A DNA stretch of 64,000 nt from Dendrolimus kikuchii. Taxonomy: Eukaryota > Arthropoda > Insecta > Lepidoptera > Lasiocampidae. The position numbers and the translations under genes were made by a program. The stretch lies in NCBI GenBank assembly GCA_019925095.2, contig CM034406.1, forward strand, positions 6,550,388 to 6,614,387, in the 5' to 3' direction. Positions 49,801-60,162 of this stretch are shown piece by piece (the first letter of the stretch is position 1; each line of letters starts with the position of its first letter). Below the pieces are notes generated by a model that saw only the letters and a list, made by a program, of their open reading frames with translations, did not search any database and had not been told where the DNA came from.

Positions 49801-52800
49801 CATTGGTGACGTTTTCGCCACGGCCACAACGAGCGTGGTCGCCTTGTGTAACGGCTAACTGAGCATTTAGGGCGTTGTGAGCTACTAATGGGCTGTTAAG
49901 ATGACATATTTTTCTTCCGTAATTACGGCTACTAAAAAGTGGCTGAAACGTAGAAATAAAAATCAAATAAATTACCACGCTTTAAAGGCTAAAACGTATT
50001 GCAAGAATGACGCCTCCGTTGGTGTGGCCACGTTTTACGAAAAATGGTTAGTTACGTGGAGAACAAATGTCTAGCCATGGTCCAAAGAAATGCTAGCAGG
50101 CTTTACGTTGTCAAGGATGGATGTCGACGACGTCGAAGACCGCGTGAAGTAGAGAAGAAAAAGTAGGAAAGCGGACCTTGAGCGTCGAAGCGAACGCTCT
50201 AAACGCAACTGGGATTTAACGCTCGAATAACGATGGTGAATCTGCGGCACGATTATTGATTGAGTGGTGATTTTGATTTTACAAATAAAATTAGGAATCT
50301 TTATGGAGGCAGGGCGCAATGGCGAAATATGTGGCAGGATTCAAAGGCGAAGCATAAGGTAGGACGCAAGAGCGAAGTGTAAGGTAGGAGACAAGGGTGA
50401 TATATGAGACAGGACGCAAGCATGAAGTATGGCAAAATTCAGCTGTTCTGATCACTCGATAGGATCATAACGCGACGCATGTTCGCGTAAGGCTTTACGT
50501 CCGTCTTAGAGATGCAAAAAGAACCTTTTATATCAATATATCCTAGAATTTTGGTGGGAACTTTATAGGTGCTTGGTTTTGTTGTGCAGTTTCAATTTCT
50601 TAAGATGTATAAATGTAATAAAAATTAACAACTGTTTAAGTAAGAATTATGATTTTGTTGCGAAACTTTGTATTGTTTAGTGGACCTCCGAATTCCAGTA
50701 AGTTAGACAGGCAAAGGCTTAGATCACACACTAGCTTAACTTTGACACAACTACAAATGCAATCAGTATATTACAATATCGTCAATATTTTACGCTACAC
50801 AGATAAAAAAAGTACATACATACATAACTTCACGCCAGTTCCCTTGCGGGGTAAAAGTAGTTTAGGCAAACTTACCCGTATGCACCCGCATATGTGCGTT
50901 CAGCTTGGACACTTCATAAAACGCCTTATTACAGACAGTGCACACGTGGTTCCTTATCCCGCGGTGCTTTTTCATGTGTTGGCAGAGGGTCGAGTGGCGG
51001 CGGAAACTCTTGGTACATTCGGTACATTTTAACGGCTTCTCTCCAGTGTGCAGACGGAAATGAACCTAATAAAGACAATCACGTTTAAGGTGTGTCGGTT
51101 TCTTCGTTCGTTAAGTAACATCCAATAATGAAACAATACAACCTAGGGCCCATTTCTGCTATTTTAATATCTTGGCGTTGTGAAGATAGTCAAGGTAGGA
51201 TTCCATGCGATAGTGCCAAAAATTCTTATTCTACTATATAAGGTAGAATAATAGGAAAAAAGTTGCTATTACCGTCCGCTAGCAGAAAGGTGTTACCCGA
51301 AATTATTATTAAAAAACTACAACAATTTTTAAACATCTATTTCGCGAGTTTTCGCTTATAAATATTTGTAAAGAGTGGCAAGCCGTTGGAATAATCAGAA
51401 TACCGAAATCAGGCAAACCTACGATTGAGATGATAGAGTCCGATGATTTTGATGATATAGTAATAGCCGACTTGGGCCCCTGACAGAAAATAATAGGGTA
51501 GTTGACAGAGATACTTTTTATCATTAAGACGATAAAAAGCAAGACGCCAAAGCTTCCTAGATTTGTACTGGAATAGCAAGTTATGACGTCATATCTTAAA
51601 CGAGTCAAACAGCATATTTAATTACATTTGTTTTTTCATGTCATTTTCAAAGCACAGTAGCATCTCGATATCTCGAATGTCAAAGGAAATGCAAGAAACT
51701 TCGTCTTATTGAGTCTTCGACTTAACAAGAGGTTCGAGATATGTAGTATTTGACGGCTAAAATTTTGCCTTAAGAAGGCGCGTTTTAAGGACTAGTTATC
51801 GGCCAAATAAGTACTGATCGAAAAAACAAATTTAGGTTTTTTTCATTACCTTATGGTACACAGCTGTGTGACTTAGAAAGTTTAATGAATAGATTCATTC
51901 ATTGCACATGTACTAGGTAAAAACAATAGAATAAACGCACCGGACATTCCGTTTCGATTTTATTGCTTCGAGTTCGGGGAATCCCAAGTAAGACGTCATT
52001 ATGTTTGACTTCGACTTACAGAATCCGATTTTTTAAAGTCGAGTTATCGAGTATATATGTACTAAATTGCCTACGCAGGGAAATAACAGTTTGTTCGATT
52101 TACAAACTCTAAATAATTGGAGATACCGAGTACTTGGGGTTTTAGTGGAAGGGACGACTTAACAAGATTCGAGTTATAGAGATTCCACTGTACAATGATA
52201 GATAGAATACTAATTTTATCGACCATTTTATATAAAAATAATTTTAGATATTATTGTAACATGTGTTATCGACCCAATTATAGCCGATATTCTTTTCTGT
52301 TGTTTGAGTATAGTTCAGAAACCGTGCCTAAAATCAATTTACAAATATTTATAAAATCATAAAACTAAATTTAAACACTTCTTTATGAAATTTTTAAAAA
52401 ATGGCATAACAAAAGTCACCTCTATTTATATCTGTCAACTCAATACCGTATACAAAAATTGACATTAATTTTGATAAAAATATAATTTGAACAATATTTT
52501 TTTAATAAACAATCATAATGGGTTTCGATTACTACGGTATATTAGGGGTCAAACGCTCTTGTAATCAGCTCGAAATAAAAGAAGCGTACCGCCGACTAGC
52601 ACTCAAATACAACCCCGAGAAACACGACAATGATGAAAACATGAAAAGAATCTTCGCCTTAATCGCAGAAGCATACGAAGTTCTAGTAGACCATAAGCAT
52701 AGGGCAGTCTACGATCAGTACGGCGAAGAAGGACTTAAGAAAGGAGTCCCAGGACCTACAGAATATATACAGCCTTACACATACCACGGCGAACCGCTGC

Positions 52801-55800
52801 AAACGTTTCAAGAATTCTTTGGTACTACCAATCCTTACGCAGATTTACTGGATTACTACGAAAACCCTCCACCAATGTTTGACTCGCCCTTAGGAAAGGG
52901 GTATAAAGAAAAAGATGCAACCATCGTTAGACCGTTAGCGCTGTCTCTCGAAGAAGTATACAAGGGCGGTCTAAAGAAAATGAAGATACAACGATTGGTG
53001 TTCACTGACGAGACTTGTTCGGAGTTAAAATTACGCGAGAAGGTGTTATCTATTCCTATAAAGCCAGGTATTTACCCGAATACAGAGGTAAGGTTCAAGG
53101 AAGAAGGTGACCAAGGACCCACCAAGATTCCTGCCGATGTGATATTCATAACTGAAGACCGACCCCATGATACTTACGTCAGGTCGGGCTTAAGTGATCT
53201 GCTCACTGTACATAGGATCTCTTTAGAAGAAGCGCTATGCGGAATTACAATCACTCTAAGGACTCTCGATGATCGCATTTTAAGGATCAAAATAAATGAC
53301 GTCATAACACCGATTTATGAGAAAATCATTGAAGATGAAGGACTGCCGGTTCCTGCCTGTCCTACTAAAGCAAAGGGGAGTTTGATATTGAGATTTCATA
53401 TAGAATTTCCAGATTATTTATCGAAACGCAGTAAGGCTGCATTTAGAGGTGCCTTTAAGGTTAAAAAGGAAGAAGACAATAAATTCGAAAAATTAAAATG
53501 TGGCACGCTGTCATGGACTTCGATTTACGGGTAGTTTAGATTTTTAGAGAGAAATATGTTATCAAGAGTATCGGAAATATATGACTTGGTTACCTTACGT
53601 AGATTGAAAATTTAACTGTTTATCATCTTCAAGTGAATACCACTTACTAACCTAACACTTACCTTTAAATCGGTAGGATTATAGAAGCTCTTGTTGCAAG
53701 TTGAGCAGATGTAGGGGCGTTCGCCTCTGTGGCGAGCCATGTGAGACCTCAAAGCATATCCACTGTAGAAACGTTTGTCACAGAATGTGCATTCATGTGT
53801 TTTTTGCTCGAAATGAGTCTGCCTGTGGCGGTATAAAAGTGTTTTCGTTGGGAAGGTCCGTTGGCACACCGAGCACGTGGGCTCCTTCGCTGGACGCTGT
53901 TCGTGGGTTCTCATGTGCATTTTTAACATCCCCGGACCCTGGAGTATTAATAATAAAGGTTACAATTGCCAATTTTGACCCAGCGACCTACCTGGAGAAG
54001 GCTAGCCTTATAGTTGCTGATTATCTGATATTAATATTTTGACTAGTAATATGTAATACTTACATTTATTACGGATAGTATTATTAAATTTTACAAAAAA
54101 GCTAGCATTATCATCATAGTTCCTAAAAAAATTACAAAATATTTTTATTACTTAAAAAATGAATTTCGAGTTTGAGCCAACATATTAAAAAAAAGACCAA
54201 TTTCCTATATTCGAAGTCTATCAAGCGATTTGCGAAATCATAAATACTTTGAGAATCTTATTAATGTATACAAGAATAATAATGTATTAATGTAATTAAA
54301 CAAAATTGTCTTAGAAGTTTCTCAAAACCTGCCAGATATCGAAATGTACACAGAAAAATGTATTAATTCAAAAATGTTTCTTTCAAATCCCTTAATCGTT
54401 TCGGAGTGTATCCGAAGCAAACATTCAGATGGACCGATAGGCAAAAAATCTAAAAACTGTATTTTAGGATTTATTTTGAAATCGGGCACTTCAATTTTAT
54501 TCGTTTTAAGATTAGTTTTGTCCCTCTAAACATACATACATACAAAACTTCACGCCAGTTCCCTTTCGGGGTAGGCACGAACAACAGAGCGCCATTTAGG
54601 CTTATTCTTACACACCTCACTTGCTTCTTTGACATTCATAACTCTTGTCATGCCCGCTCGTCTGTTCTTAAGGCTCCTGACATCACCTTCTGCTAGTACA
54701 CGATCAATTTGATCATGGAAGGTGTGTCGTGGCCTAAACAAAGCAATATTAAATTAAGGCACATAAGATATCAAGCTTTGGACAATACCTTGAAAGATCT
54801 TCCACAAATATGGCAAATTGGTGGTTTTTTACAATTCGCCTTAATCCAATTGCTGTGAGAGCGCATATGTTGCTTCAACCAACGCGCGTGCTTGAACTCC
54901 TTGTGGCATAGGTTGCAAACGTGTCTCCCAGGCGACACTGTGGATGTCGCTTGGAACACTACCAACTGGAGATAGTTCTCTTCGTCACTGTTCAACGCTT
55001 CTTCGGTTTTAGTCCCTGCTGGGACTGTAATTTCTTCCACCTGCAAGCAGTTAATAGAGATAATTTATATCGGTAGCTCGATTTTCATTACGCAGTGAGT
55101 CGTTTTCATCATGATCAATCACGAATTTTTGCGTGAAAAAATAACAGAGCGCCGTCAGTCCCCACAAACTTCCTAATATATAATATTGTTACCAGTTAGC
55201 GGGACTCGAATTAAAATGCCGTTGGAATTATTATACAGTTTATTAGTACTATACAAACACGTATAACACAGGTACAAATATAACCGAACACTACAAATCC
55301 AAACGTAATGCAGAAGGTCCTAATTCAATAAAAGTCCGTCACTATTAGATTCCTGAATGTACACACGTCACGCCCGTGTCGTAGTCGTCGCTCAACTGCC
55401 TCTTCTCTCCATCAAGCCGTCGTTTTATACTTCAAAAATGCAAAAAAAATCCGCAACACCCGGCTAATGATGCTAACGAGTGAGGACAATAGGCTATGCT
55501 CAACAATAATTAGAAACGTATGCCAATAAATAAGTGAACAAAATAAGACGATCATAAAAGGATTACAATTAGTTCAAATGCCGACAAGTAATAAAATGCG
55601 CTTTTACAGATTTGTACGTGGAATTTATGTCTTTGTCGGCGCCTAGGTTGTAATATAAGTACCTGATGTTCATCGAAATTAGTCTTAGCCTGTTCCTCTG
55701 TAATGTCTTGCGGCTGTTCCGTCGTGAAAAACCCTTCGAGGATCTGGTTGGGGTTCGCTAGAGGCACCTCCATGTACTGCATATACGGCGTCTCAGAACA

Positions 55801-58800
55801 ATTCAGATTCATGATGTTCTCCTTCTGTGAATATAAAGGAAGAATAATTTAATTTATACTACTATCTACATGCTTGTGCAGGTTCTGTTTGTACAATTTT
55901 GAAATGAAACTTCTTTATAGACGGGAACTTAGGATTTTTCTGTCACGAAAAAGCGTTACGGCCGCGTAGAAGGGCGGCATAAATTTAGACTAAACATGGT
56001 GAGAGGCGGCATAATGTTAGAGTAGACTATCGATGTTGTTATTGGTTCCGAATCGAATTCAGGTTTTTTGGTTGATAAAATAAAATATGTTTAAATAAAA
56101 AATGCATTAATTAAAATGTACCTAACCTAAGTAAATCATAATTTGCAATAAACCTGCGAAAAATCAAAATGTGTGCTGGGACACATAGTAGAAGTGAAAG
56201 TTCAACAGACAAGTGGAAAAATCAATCGCAACAAAGTTTTAACTTGAAGTTTTACGGGCAGATTGTTAATGTACTTGTCCAATTTGAAAACCTTCCCGTA
56301 AAACTTCAAGTTAACATTTTGTTGCGATTCGTTTTTCCACTTGTCCGTTGAAGTTTCACTTCTACTATGTGTCCCAGCACGCATTTTTTATCAAATTTTT
56401 ACAAGTATAAAACAAAGTCGATTTCCACGTCTGCCTGTCTGTCTATACATCCGCTAACTCCTAAAAGTACGTACTAAGGGTATACTAGAGTACGTAACTT
56501 TAAAACGCCAGGTAAATAATAAAATGTTATTACACATAGAAATTACGTAAGTAAATAAAGAGGAAAGCATCGTGAATTTAATTATAAAGCAAAAACTATT
56601 AATTTATTTTATATAATTAAAATTTGTATCTAATTCATAGATAGGTCTATCAGTCGTGCGCAAGTTTGCCGATGATCACCCTCCCGCTTCCTACGACTGG
56701 GACCGGGGCTTGTCTAAGCAGTACTAAGAACTAGACGACCGCGGGTCGCGGTTGTAGGAAGCAGGAGGGATTCTCATCGGCAGACGGCAATATTGCTACA
56801 AGTTACGTCCTATGAGATGTGTCAGCCATACCGTGGTATTTGAGATAGCAATTTATAAAAACCTCAGCCAGTTTTCTCTTATGTTCCTCTTCAGCGACCC
56901 GAGCGGCATATTCTCTCAGCGTGATGTCGTTCCTCTCAACCAGCTCTTTGAATGCGTGGCACCGGGATATCTGGTGCACGCACTGCAGGCACAACTGCGC
57001 TGGAAGCCCGTCGCCAACGGCCACCTACGAGAAACCATACTTCCATAAAATAACTCGCCTTAGAGGAACACGGTGCAATCAGAGACATGGAGTACCTAAT
57101 AAGAACCACTCTATCTTAGAAGTATTTGAACACGTTAGATCATGTTTTATAATGATTTAGTGTAGATGTATGTTAAAGGAGTAGTTACGCCAATTCCATC
57201 GTTTTGCGGATTAGTTTTCTTATTAAAACCCCCAAGTAGATAAGCAAGTTAGTTTTTTGGGCAAGTGACCCAATTTTTGATAATATTCAAGAGCAAAATG
57301 TAAATATTTTATTTCGAGACCACGGGCCATAAAAATGGCCCGGACATTTGGAGGGCTTGCGTGGGGCCATGGGAAGGCCAACACGTAAAGCCCCTTGACA
57401 AATTTAATGTAAATGTGGCGTGACACTATTATTATTTGTATTATTCGTTTAGGGCGTCTTAATTTAATCTGTCAAATAGTCATTAGATGATGCGATGACC
57501 AAATTAAATAATAATAACAATCACTTGTACTTCGACAATACTATAGTAAATCAAAAACCTATGTTTGGGGTATTAGGAGTCAAATGCCTGGGGTAATAAG
57601 AGTCAGAGTAACGTATTCTACACATAAATTATTTTCAGAAGCCGCGAATATGTTTAAAGACTACGGAAAAGTATCAATGGAGTCTATATTTACTACACCT
57701 TGCTGTTATGAGAGTAAATGATGATGATCTTTTTCAAAAATGATATAGCATAGCATATAGCAAAGGACTTTTAATTGACAAAGTTATACGTGATTAAGCA
57801 CAGCACGGCTGGTATAAGTGGAGTTAATAAAAAAATATTTAACGATGGTGACCATTACGACATAAATACCACAACATCCAATAATTATAGTCAATAGGTT
57901 TCTAGATTATCAATAAGAGATTCAAATCGATGTAGCTATACAGAGTTCGGTTACGCGAGATCATGTGCAAATAATTTACTGGAGATTGCAGTTATTTTGC
58001 GTGTGTTTGACGGTGATTTAAATATATATTATTAATCAACAGTCTCAGGCTCCTTATTATGTATGACCACTGTTGTGTTGTATACTTTTTCATGCTTTGA
58101 CTTCCATTGCCCCGATGAATCTTATTGCCCCGTAATTTGGCTCTTATTACCCCGACCAATGGCAATGGGATCCAAAGACCATTTTTTAAAAGGCGAATAT
58201 TTATTATTTTAATATTATTAATACTGATTTCAAAGTTAGCTGATCAAAGTTAATTATTTCATTCATAATATTAAAAAGTATTATAGAATGTGATCATTTA
58301 CAAGAGTTCTTCAAGTTTTTGCTTATGTGGCGCGAGACCTGCTGTTATTTTTATGGGTAGAAGCTGAAGACATGAGCAGATGAAAGGGCCGTGATGCAAT
58401 TGTAATTCGGAGAAATTGAGCATTAAAGTTTTTATTTAACTATTATTTTGCATAATATTCCCTTAGACGAAATAAAAGTTTAGACCGAGCCTACATAATT
58501 TTACGGGAAATTTGTGTGCTACTAACACATAACGTAGCAAGCACCATTGATTTTAGGTCAAGCAGGATAGGTGCTGCTAAAATAGTAAACCTTATATAAT
58601 GTAAGTAGGATCTAAAAATAGATATTACATTTATTTGGTTGCAGTAACTACCTACCTGGACCTTAATATGGGTACTTCGAAAATACCCACCGTACAGACG
58701 TATCGCGCCAAAAGCGACTACATATTTCCTTTACCTACCATCCCCAAAATCAACAATCATTTCAACGTAAGTATATTTGATAGCTATCCTGGTCACTCAC

Positions 58801-59196
58801 AACACCCTATAATTTTGTACACACTTGAATCACTGCGTAACATTGCGTATGCAGAACAGAGACAGAAAGACATTTCTCGCTCAATTTTCGAGAATTTGCA
58901 AGCTACTCAGGAATTTCGAAATTGTTCATATTCAATGACTTCTAAACAAAGATGACGCGATGTTAAGGGCGATCGCTGCTGACGAGTCAATATCTATCTG
59001 TCACGAGTGCAAAAGAGACGAAAATACATTCCCAAAATATCTAAGCAATTTGTCATCTCACCTTTACTTTTGATATTCCCATCAGCATCGTTGCCGTGAG
59101 TTGCTCAAAAAGAGGTCTCATGTCTTTTTTGATCTGCAAGCAAGCTCGACATATTTTGTCAAACTTTAAATTCTGCGTTTTATTAACAGCAGCCAT
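41048..59196 (-). CDS. ZAD and C2H2 zinc-finger transcription factor, 14 exons, polyglutamine tail
   Basis: This is a nuclear DNA-binding protein of the ZAD (zinc-finger-associated domain) family typical of insects. Coding exons in transcript order are 59196-59062, 57024-56863, 55824-55663, 55040-54789, 53938-53663, 51065-50876, 49428-49251, 48196-48003, 47172-47005, 45673-45480, 43905-43690, 42769-42701, 42619-42536 and 41200-41048. All phases match, giving about 810 residues. The ZAD is at about 12-90 with the CxxC pairs Cys16/Cys19 and Cys57/Cys60. Thirteen C2H2 fingers of the Cx2Cx12Hx3H type lie at about 195-635. Several fingers are joined across introns, for example CHICGRSFK to GPGMLKMHMRTH. 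Some linkers are the standard TGEKP. An acidic insert follows finger 12 and a Gln-rich stretch precedes finger 13. Residues 638-810 are Gln-rich and end in a His/Gln-rich tail (VYAIHH). The start context is CAAAATGG. The acceptor of the last exon (GTATGCAG) is the least certain. No orthologue name is assigned. Confidence 0.88.
41594..41979. mobile_element. MITE with inverted ends around a conserved acgtaattt motif
   Basis: The left end (gggggccattgctaaattac) and right end (cgtaatttgtggagggcccc) are imperfect inverted repeats of about 30 bp. The interior has tgtgacattatgtgacaagg and a similar tgtgaccagctgtgacaagg. It lies in the last intron of the zinc-finger gene. Confidence 0.6.
42790..43589 (+). 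mobile_element. Helitron-like element, second copy, with a nested insertion
   Basis: It shares atagacgg, gatagcgctgcaaacgcg, atcaggttggcttcgactca and gtaagtaaaataaagctgct with 31680-32409 and ends ctctag followed by T. The alignment is interrupted at about 43055-43495 by another repeat beginning actagctgacccggcaaact. It lies between zinc-finger exons 12 and 11. Confidence 0.6.
43055..43495. mobile_element. Repeat nested inside the Helitron-like copy
   Basis: This segment is absent from the 31680-32409 copy. It starts ctagctgacccggcaaactt and ends with an atatatata run at about 43477-43491. It is another member of the CTAGT-terminus repeats. Confidence 0.55.
43786..43905 (-). repeat. CAG/CAA glutamine repeat inside zinc-finger exon 11
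   Basis: Exon 11 encodes long glutamine runs broken by Ala, Thr, Leu and Val. The DNA mixes CAG and CAA codons, which slows expansion by slippage. The plus-strand reading is a leucine run and is an artefact. Confidence 0.9.
44263..44757. mobile_element. Solo-LTR-like repeat, copy 1
   Basis: It is a diverged match to 55189-55654 over about 470 bp, starting tgttac and ending ttgtcggcgcctaggttg. It has a TATA-like gttttatact and an aataaataagt poly(A)-like signal, which fits a long terminal repeat. No internal retroelement genes are seen. Confidence 0.6.
45699..45813. repeat. Short local direct duplication
   Basis: gatacatttccgacaaac followed by c(t/c)c(c/t)attgggttt occurs at about 45707-45735 and again at about 45785-45813. 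It lies just upstream of zinc-finger exon 10. Confidence 0.7.
45928..46225 (-). mobile_element. Dispersed element with CTAGT terminus, copy 2
   Basis: It matches 13246-13575 at roughly 85-90% by eye. The minus-strand terminus is ccgcg, spacer, cgcgg, then agaagctag followed by T. It lies in an intron of the zinc-finger gene. Confidence 0.62.
47210..47790. repeat. Dispersed repeat C, third copy
   Basis: It runs from atatgcccgcaacttcatcc through gaataagctaatttttatgc and has several CCCGGGAA-like palindromes. It lies between zinc-finger exons 8 and 9. Confidence 0.55.
48465..48767 (+). mobile_element. LINE ORF2 C-terminus, family L2, plus orientation
   Basis: Nearly identical in protein to 20556-20852 over 86 residues ([37 protein letters not shown]). 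It ends in a gtatgtatgtatgtatgtat tail. The high identity suggests recent activity. It lies in a zinc-finger gene intron. Confidence 0.82.
49681..49880. mobile_element. MITE with cacaacg/cgttgtg ends, copy 2
   Basis: The inverted ends are actcacaacgaccatgttca and gcgttgtgagct. The core matches 24596-24779. It lies in an intron of the zinc-finger gene. Confidence 0.62.
50060..50260. repeat. Dispersed repeat D, copy 1
   Basis: It shares aagcggaccttgagcgtcga and the following gcgaacgctct region with 60730-60990 (aagcggaccctaagcttcgc). It lies in a zinc-finger gene intron. The origin is probably a LINE end but is not proven. Confidence 0.45.
50812..50853 (-). mobile_element. Very short 3' stub of LINE family L2
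   Basis: Only the tacatacatacataacttc tail and the cacgccagttcccttgcggg end are present, about 20 bp from zinc-finger exon 6. This is a strongly 5'-truncated insertion. Confidence 0.7.
51655..52190. mobile_element. Pogo/Tigger-like non-autonomous DNA element
   Basis: The ends cagtagcatctcgatatctc and the inverse of gagttatagagattccactg are imperfect inverted repeats starting CAGT. TA follows the right end, and CA stands where TA is expected on the left. The element is 536 bp with no intact transposase. It ends about 330 bp upstream of the DNAJB13-like ORF. Confidence 0.6.
52518..53534 (+). CDS. DNAJB13: DnaJ homolog subfamily B member 13-like, intronless, nested in a zinc-finger gene intron
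   Basis: A 338-residue class B J-protein in one exon. An N-terminal J domain (about 1-70, MGFDYYGILGVKRS, then EIKEAYRRLALKYNPEK) is followed by a linker and the two C-terminal peptide-binding domains. The motifs EEVYKGGLKKMKI, KEEGDQGP, IPADVIF, LEEALCG and RTLDDRIL track the human DNAJB13 layout. The HPD tripeptide needed to stimulate Hsp70 ATPase is NPE here (residues 32-34). Vertebrate DNAJB13 also lacks an intact HPD (it has HPL), which supports this assignment over DNAJB1 or DNAJB4. DNAJB13 is an axonemal radial-spoke component of sperm flagella and cilia, so a testis role is inferred. The gene lies antisense in intron 5 of the ZAD zinc-finger gene. Lack of introns suggests a retrocopy origin, though the frame is intact and selection appears to hold it. 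Confidence 0.85.
   Translation: MGFDYYGILGVKRSCNQLEIKEAYRRLALKYNPEKHDNDENMKRIFALIAEAYEVLVDHKHRAVYDQYGEEGLKKGVPGPTEYIQPYTYHGEPLQTFQEFFGTTNPYADLLDYYENPPPMFDSPLGKGYKEKDATIVRPLALSLEEVYKGGLKKMKIQRLVFTDETCSELKLREKVLSIPIKPGIYPNTEVRFKEEGDQGPTKIPADVIFITEDRPHDTYVRSGLSDLLTVHRISLEEALCGITITLRTLDDRILRIKINDVITPIYEKIIEDEGLPVPACPTKAKGSLILRFHIEFPDYLSKRSKAAFRGAFKVKKEEDNKFEKLKCGTLSWTSIYG
54525..54736 (-). mobile_element. LINE family L2, truncated copy
   Basis: The minus strand reads [20 protein letters not shown] and continues to the common C-terminus. It breaks off at about 54736, some 50 bp from zinc-finger exon 4. Confidence 0.78.
55189..55654. mobile_element. Solo-LTR-like repeat, copy 2, abutting zinc-finger exon 3
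   Basis: It starts tgttaccagttagcg after taatat and ends gcctaggttg before taatat, a possible target duplication. The same TATA-like and poly(A)-like sites as in copy 1 are present. Its end lies only about eight bases from the exon-3 donor at 55662. Confidence 0.6.
56165..56392. mobile_element. Fold-back element with about 95-bp inverted arms
   Basis: The left arm (about 56165-56262, with gtgctgggacacatagtaga) and right arm (about 56285-56392, with tctactatgtgtcccagcac) are about 90% identical inverses. They are separated by a loop of roughly 25-30 bp. Both strands therefore show near-identical 60-residue frames, which are not real genes. Confidence 0.85.
57316..57427. repeat. Dispersed repeat A, fragment
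   Basis: It matches 741-852 (gaccacgggccataaaaatg, later gcgtggggccatggg and aaatgtggcgtgacact). It lies in intron 1 of the ZAD zinc-finger gene. Confidence 0.65.
58668..58955 (+). CDS. Possible small ORF in intron 1 of the zinc-finger gene (95 aa)
   Basis: An ATG-started frame encodes 95 residues beginning MGTSKIPTVQTYRAKSDYIF and ending SMTSKQR. The composition looks protein-like, including SLRNIAYAEQRQKDISRS, but I recognise no family. A strong acceptor-like TTTATTTGGTTGCAG lies 24 bp upstream of the ATG and a GTAAGT donor-like site lies inside at about 58768. The segment could therefore be a spliced internal exon, a small intronless gene, or chance. It is antisense to the host ZAD zinc-finger gene. 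Conservation in a related species would decide. Confidence 0.3.
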   Translation: MGTSKIPTVQTYRAKSDYIFPLPTIPKINNHFNVSIFDSYPGHSQHPIILYTLESLRNIAYAEQRQKDISRSIFENLQATQEFRNCSYSMTSKQR

Positions 59197-60162
59197 TTTG
59201 GACTGCACTATTGAGCCGTATTTGTCCTTGTTGTTCTTGAAAACGATTACAGAATTAAATGATGTGGGGACATATTAATAAGCTCTAAACAATTTAACTG
59301 TGATATAAACATTTTCACATTATTCGAAAACACATTTTTGACGTAAATTTAAATAGAACAATAAAACACGATCCGCACTGCTCACTTACGAAACCAAATT
59401 CCAAAGAAAGGAAGGAAAGACAAGCTGACAAACTGTTGTGAGGGTGGGGGAGCGTGAGTGAACAAGCTAGTTATGATAGTACAATTACTTCCATATGTAT
59501 GAAAGAGACAACTACATAATGTGTTCAATAAAATCAAAACCTTGACATAACATACAATATGCCTTTGAGATGGCTCTAATGTTTAAGCAGCGAAGGTATA
59601 AATTCGTTAATCATAATGAATCCTGATCATTGCAATCGACGATAAACGAAAGTTCATCGTCGAATACTATTTTACATTTTATTATCTACAAAAAAATATT
59701 TACTTCAAGTTTTCCTGTGATAGCCTTCTTTGATTTCATTATTGCAAATATGCGAATGTTAATAAAAAGACTCGTAATTATACGAAATACAGTTTTTAAC
59801 TATAGAATTTATCTCTTTCGTACATCCTGAATGGCAGTATGTCTAACAAAGACGACAATATGACAATGCGCTGAATGAAATAATAGGTTTGATTAGGCTC
59901 TGTTGAAGAATGTCCTAAATATTACTTGCTTGCTTTAAATTAAAAATGCAAATTGGGTGAGTGCTTGGTAATCCGGACACAACGAAGGGTTGCGTAGAGG
60001 TATCAACCGTTGCGTAGCCTGTTTGCGTTTATTGGCTGCGGAATCTTAAAAATTCGAAAATACCCTATTTTTTAAAAACTACTTATCGTACATTGTTCAA
60101 GCCAATTTTCGTTGAAAGCAGGCATTTTTATAATCTTGCTACCTTGATTTCTTTTTAAATTA

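Noticed and set aside
56169..56384. Two near-identical 60-residue frames on opposite strands
   Set aside because: They are the mirror readings of the fold-back element arms, with no sign of a gene.
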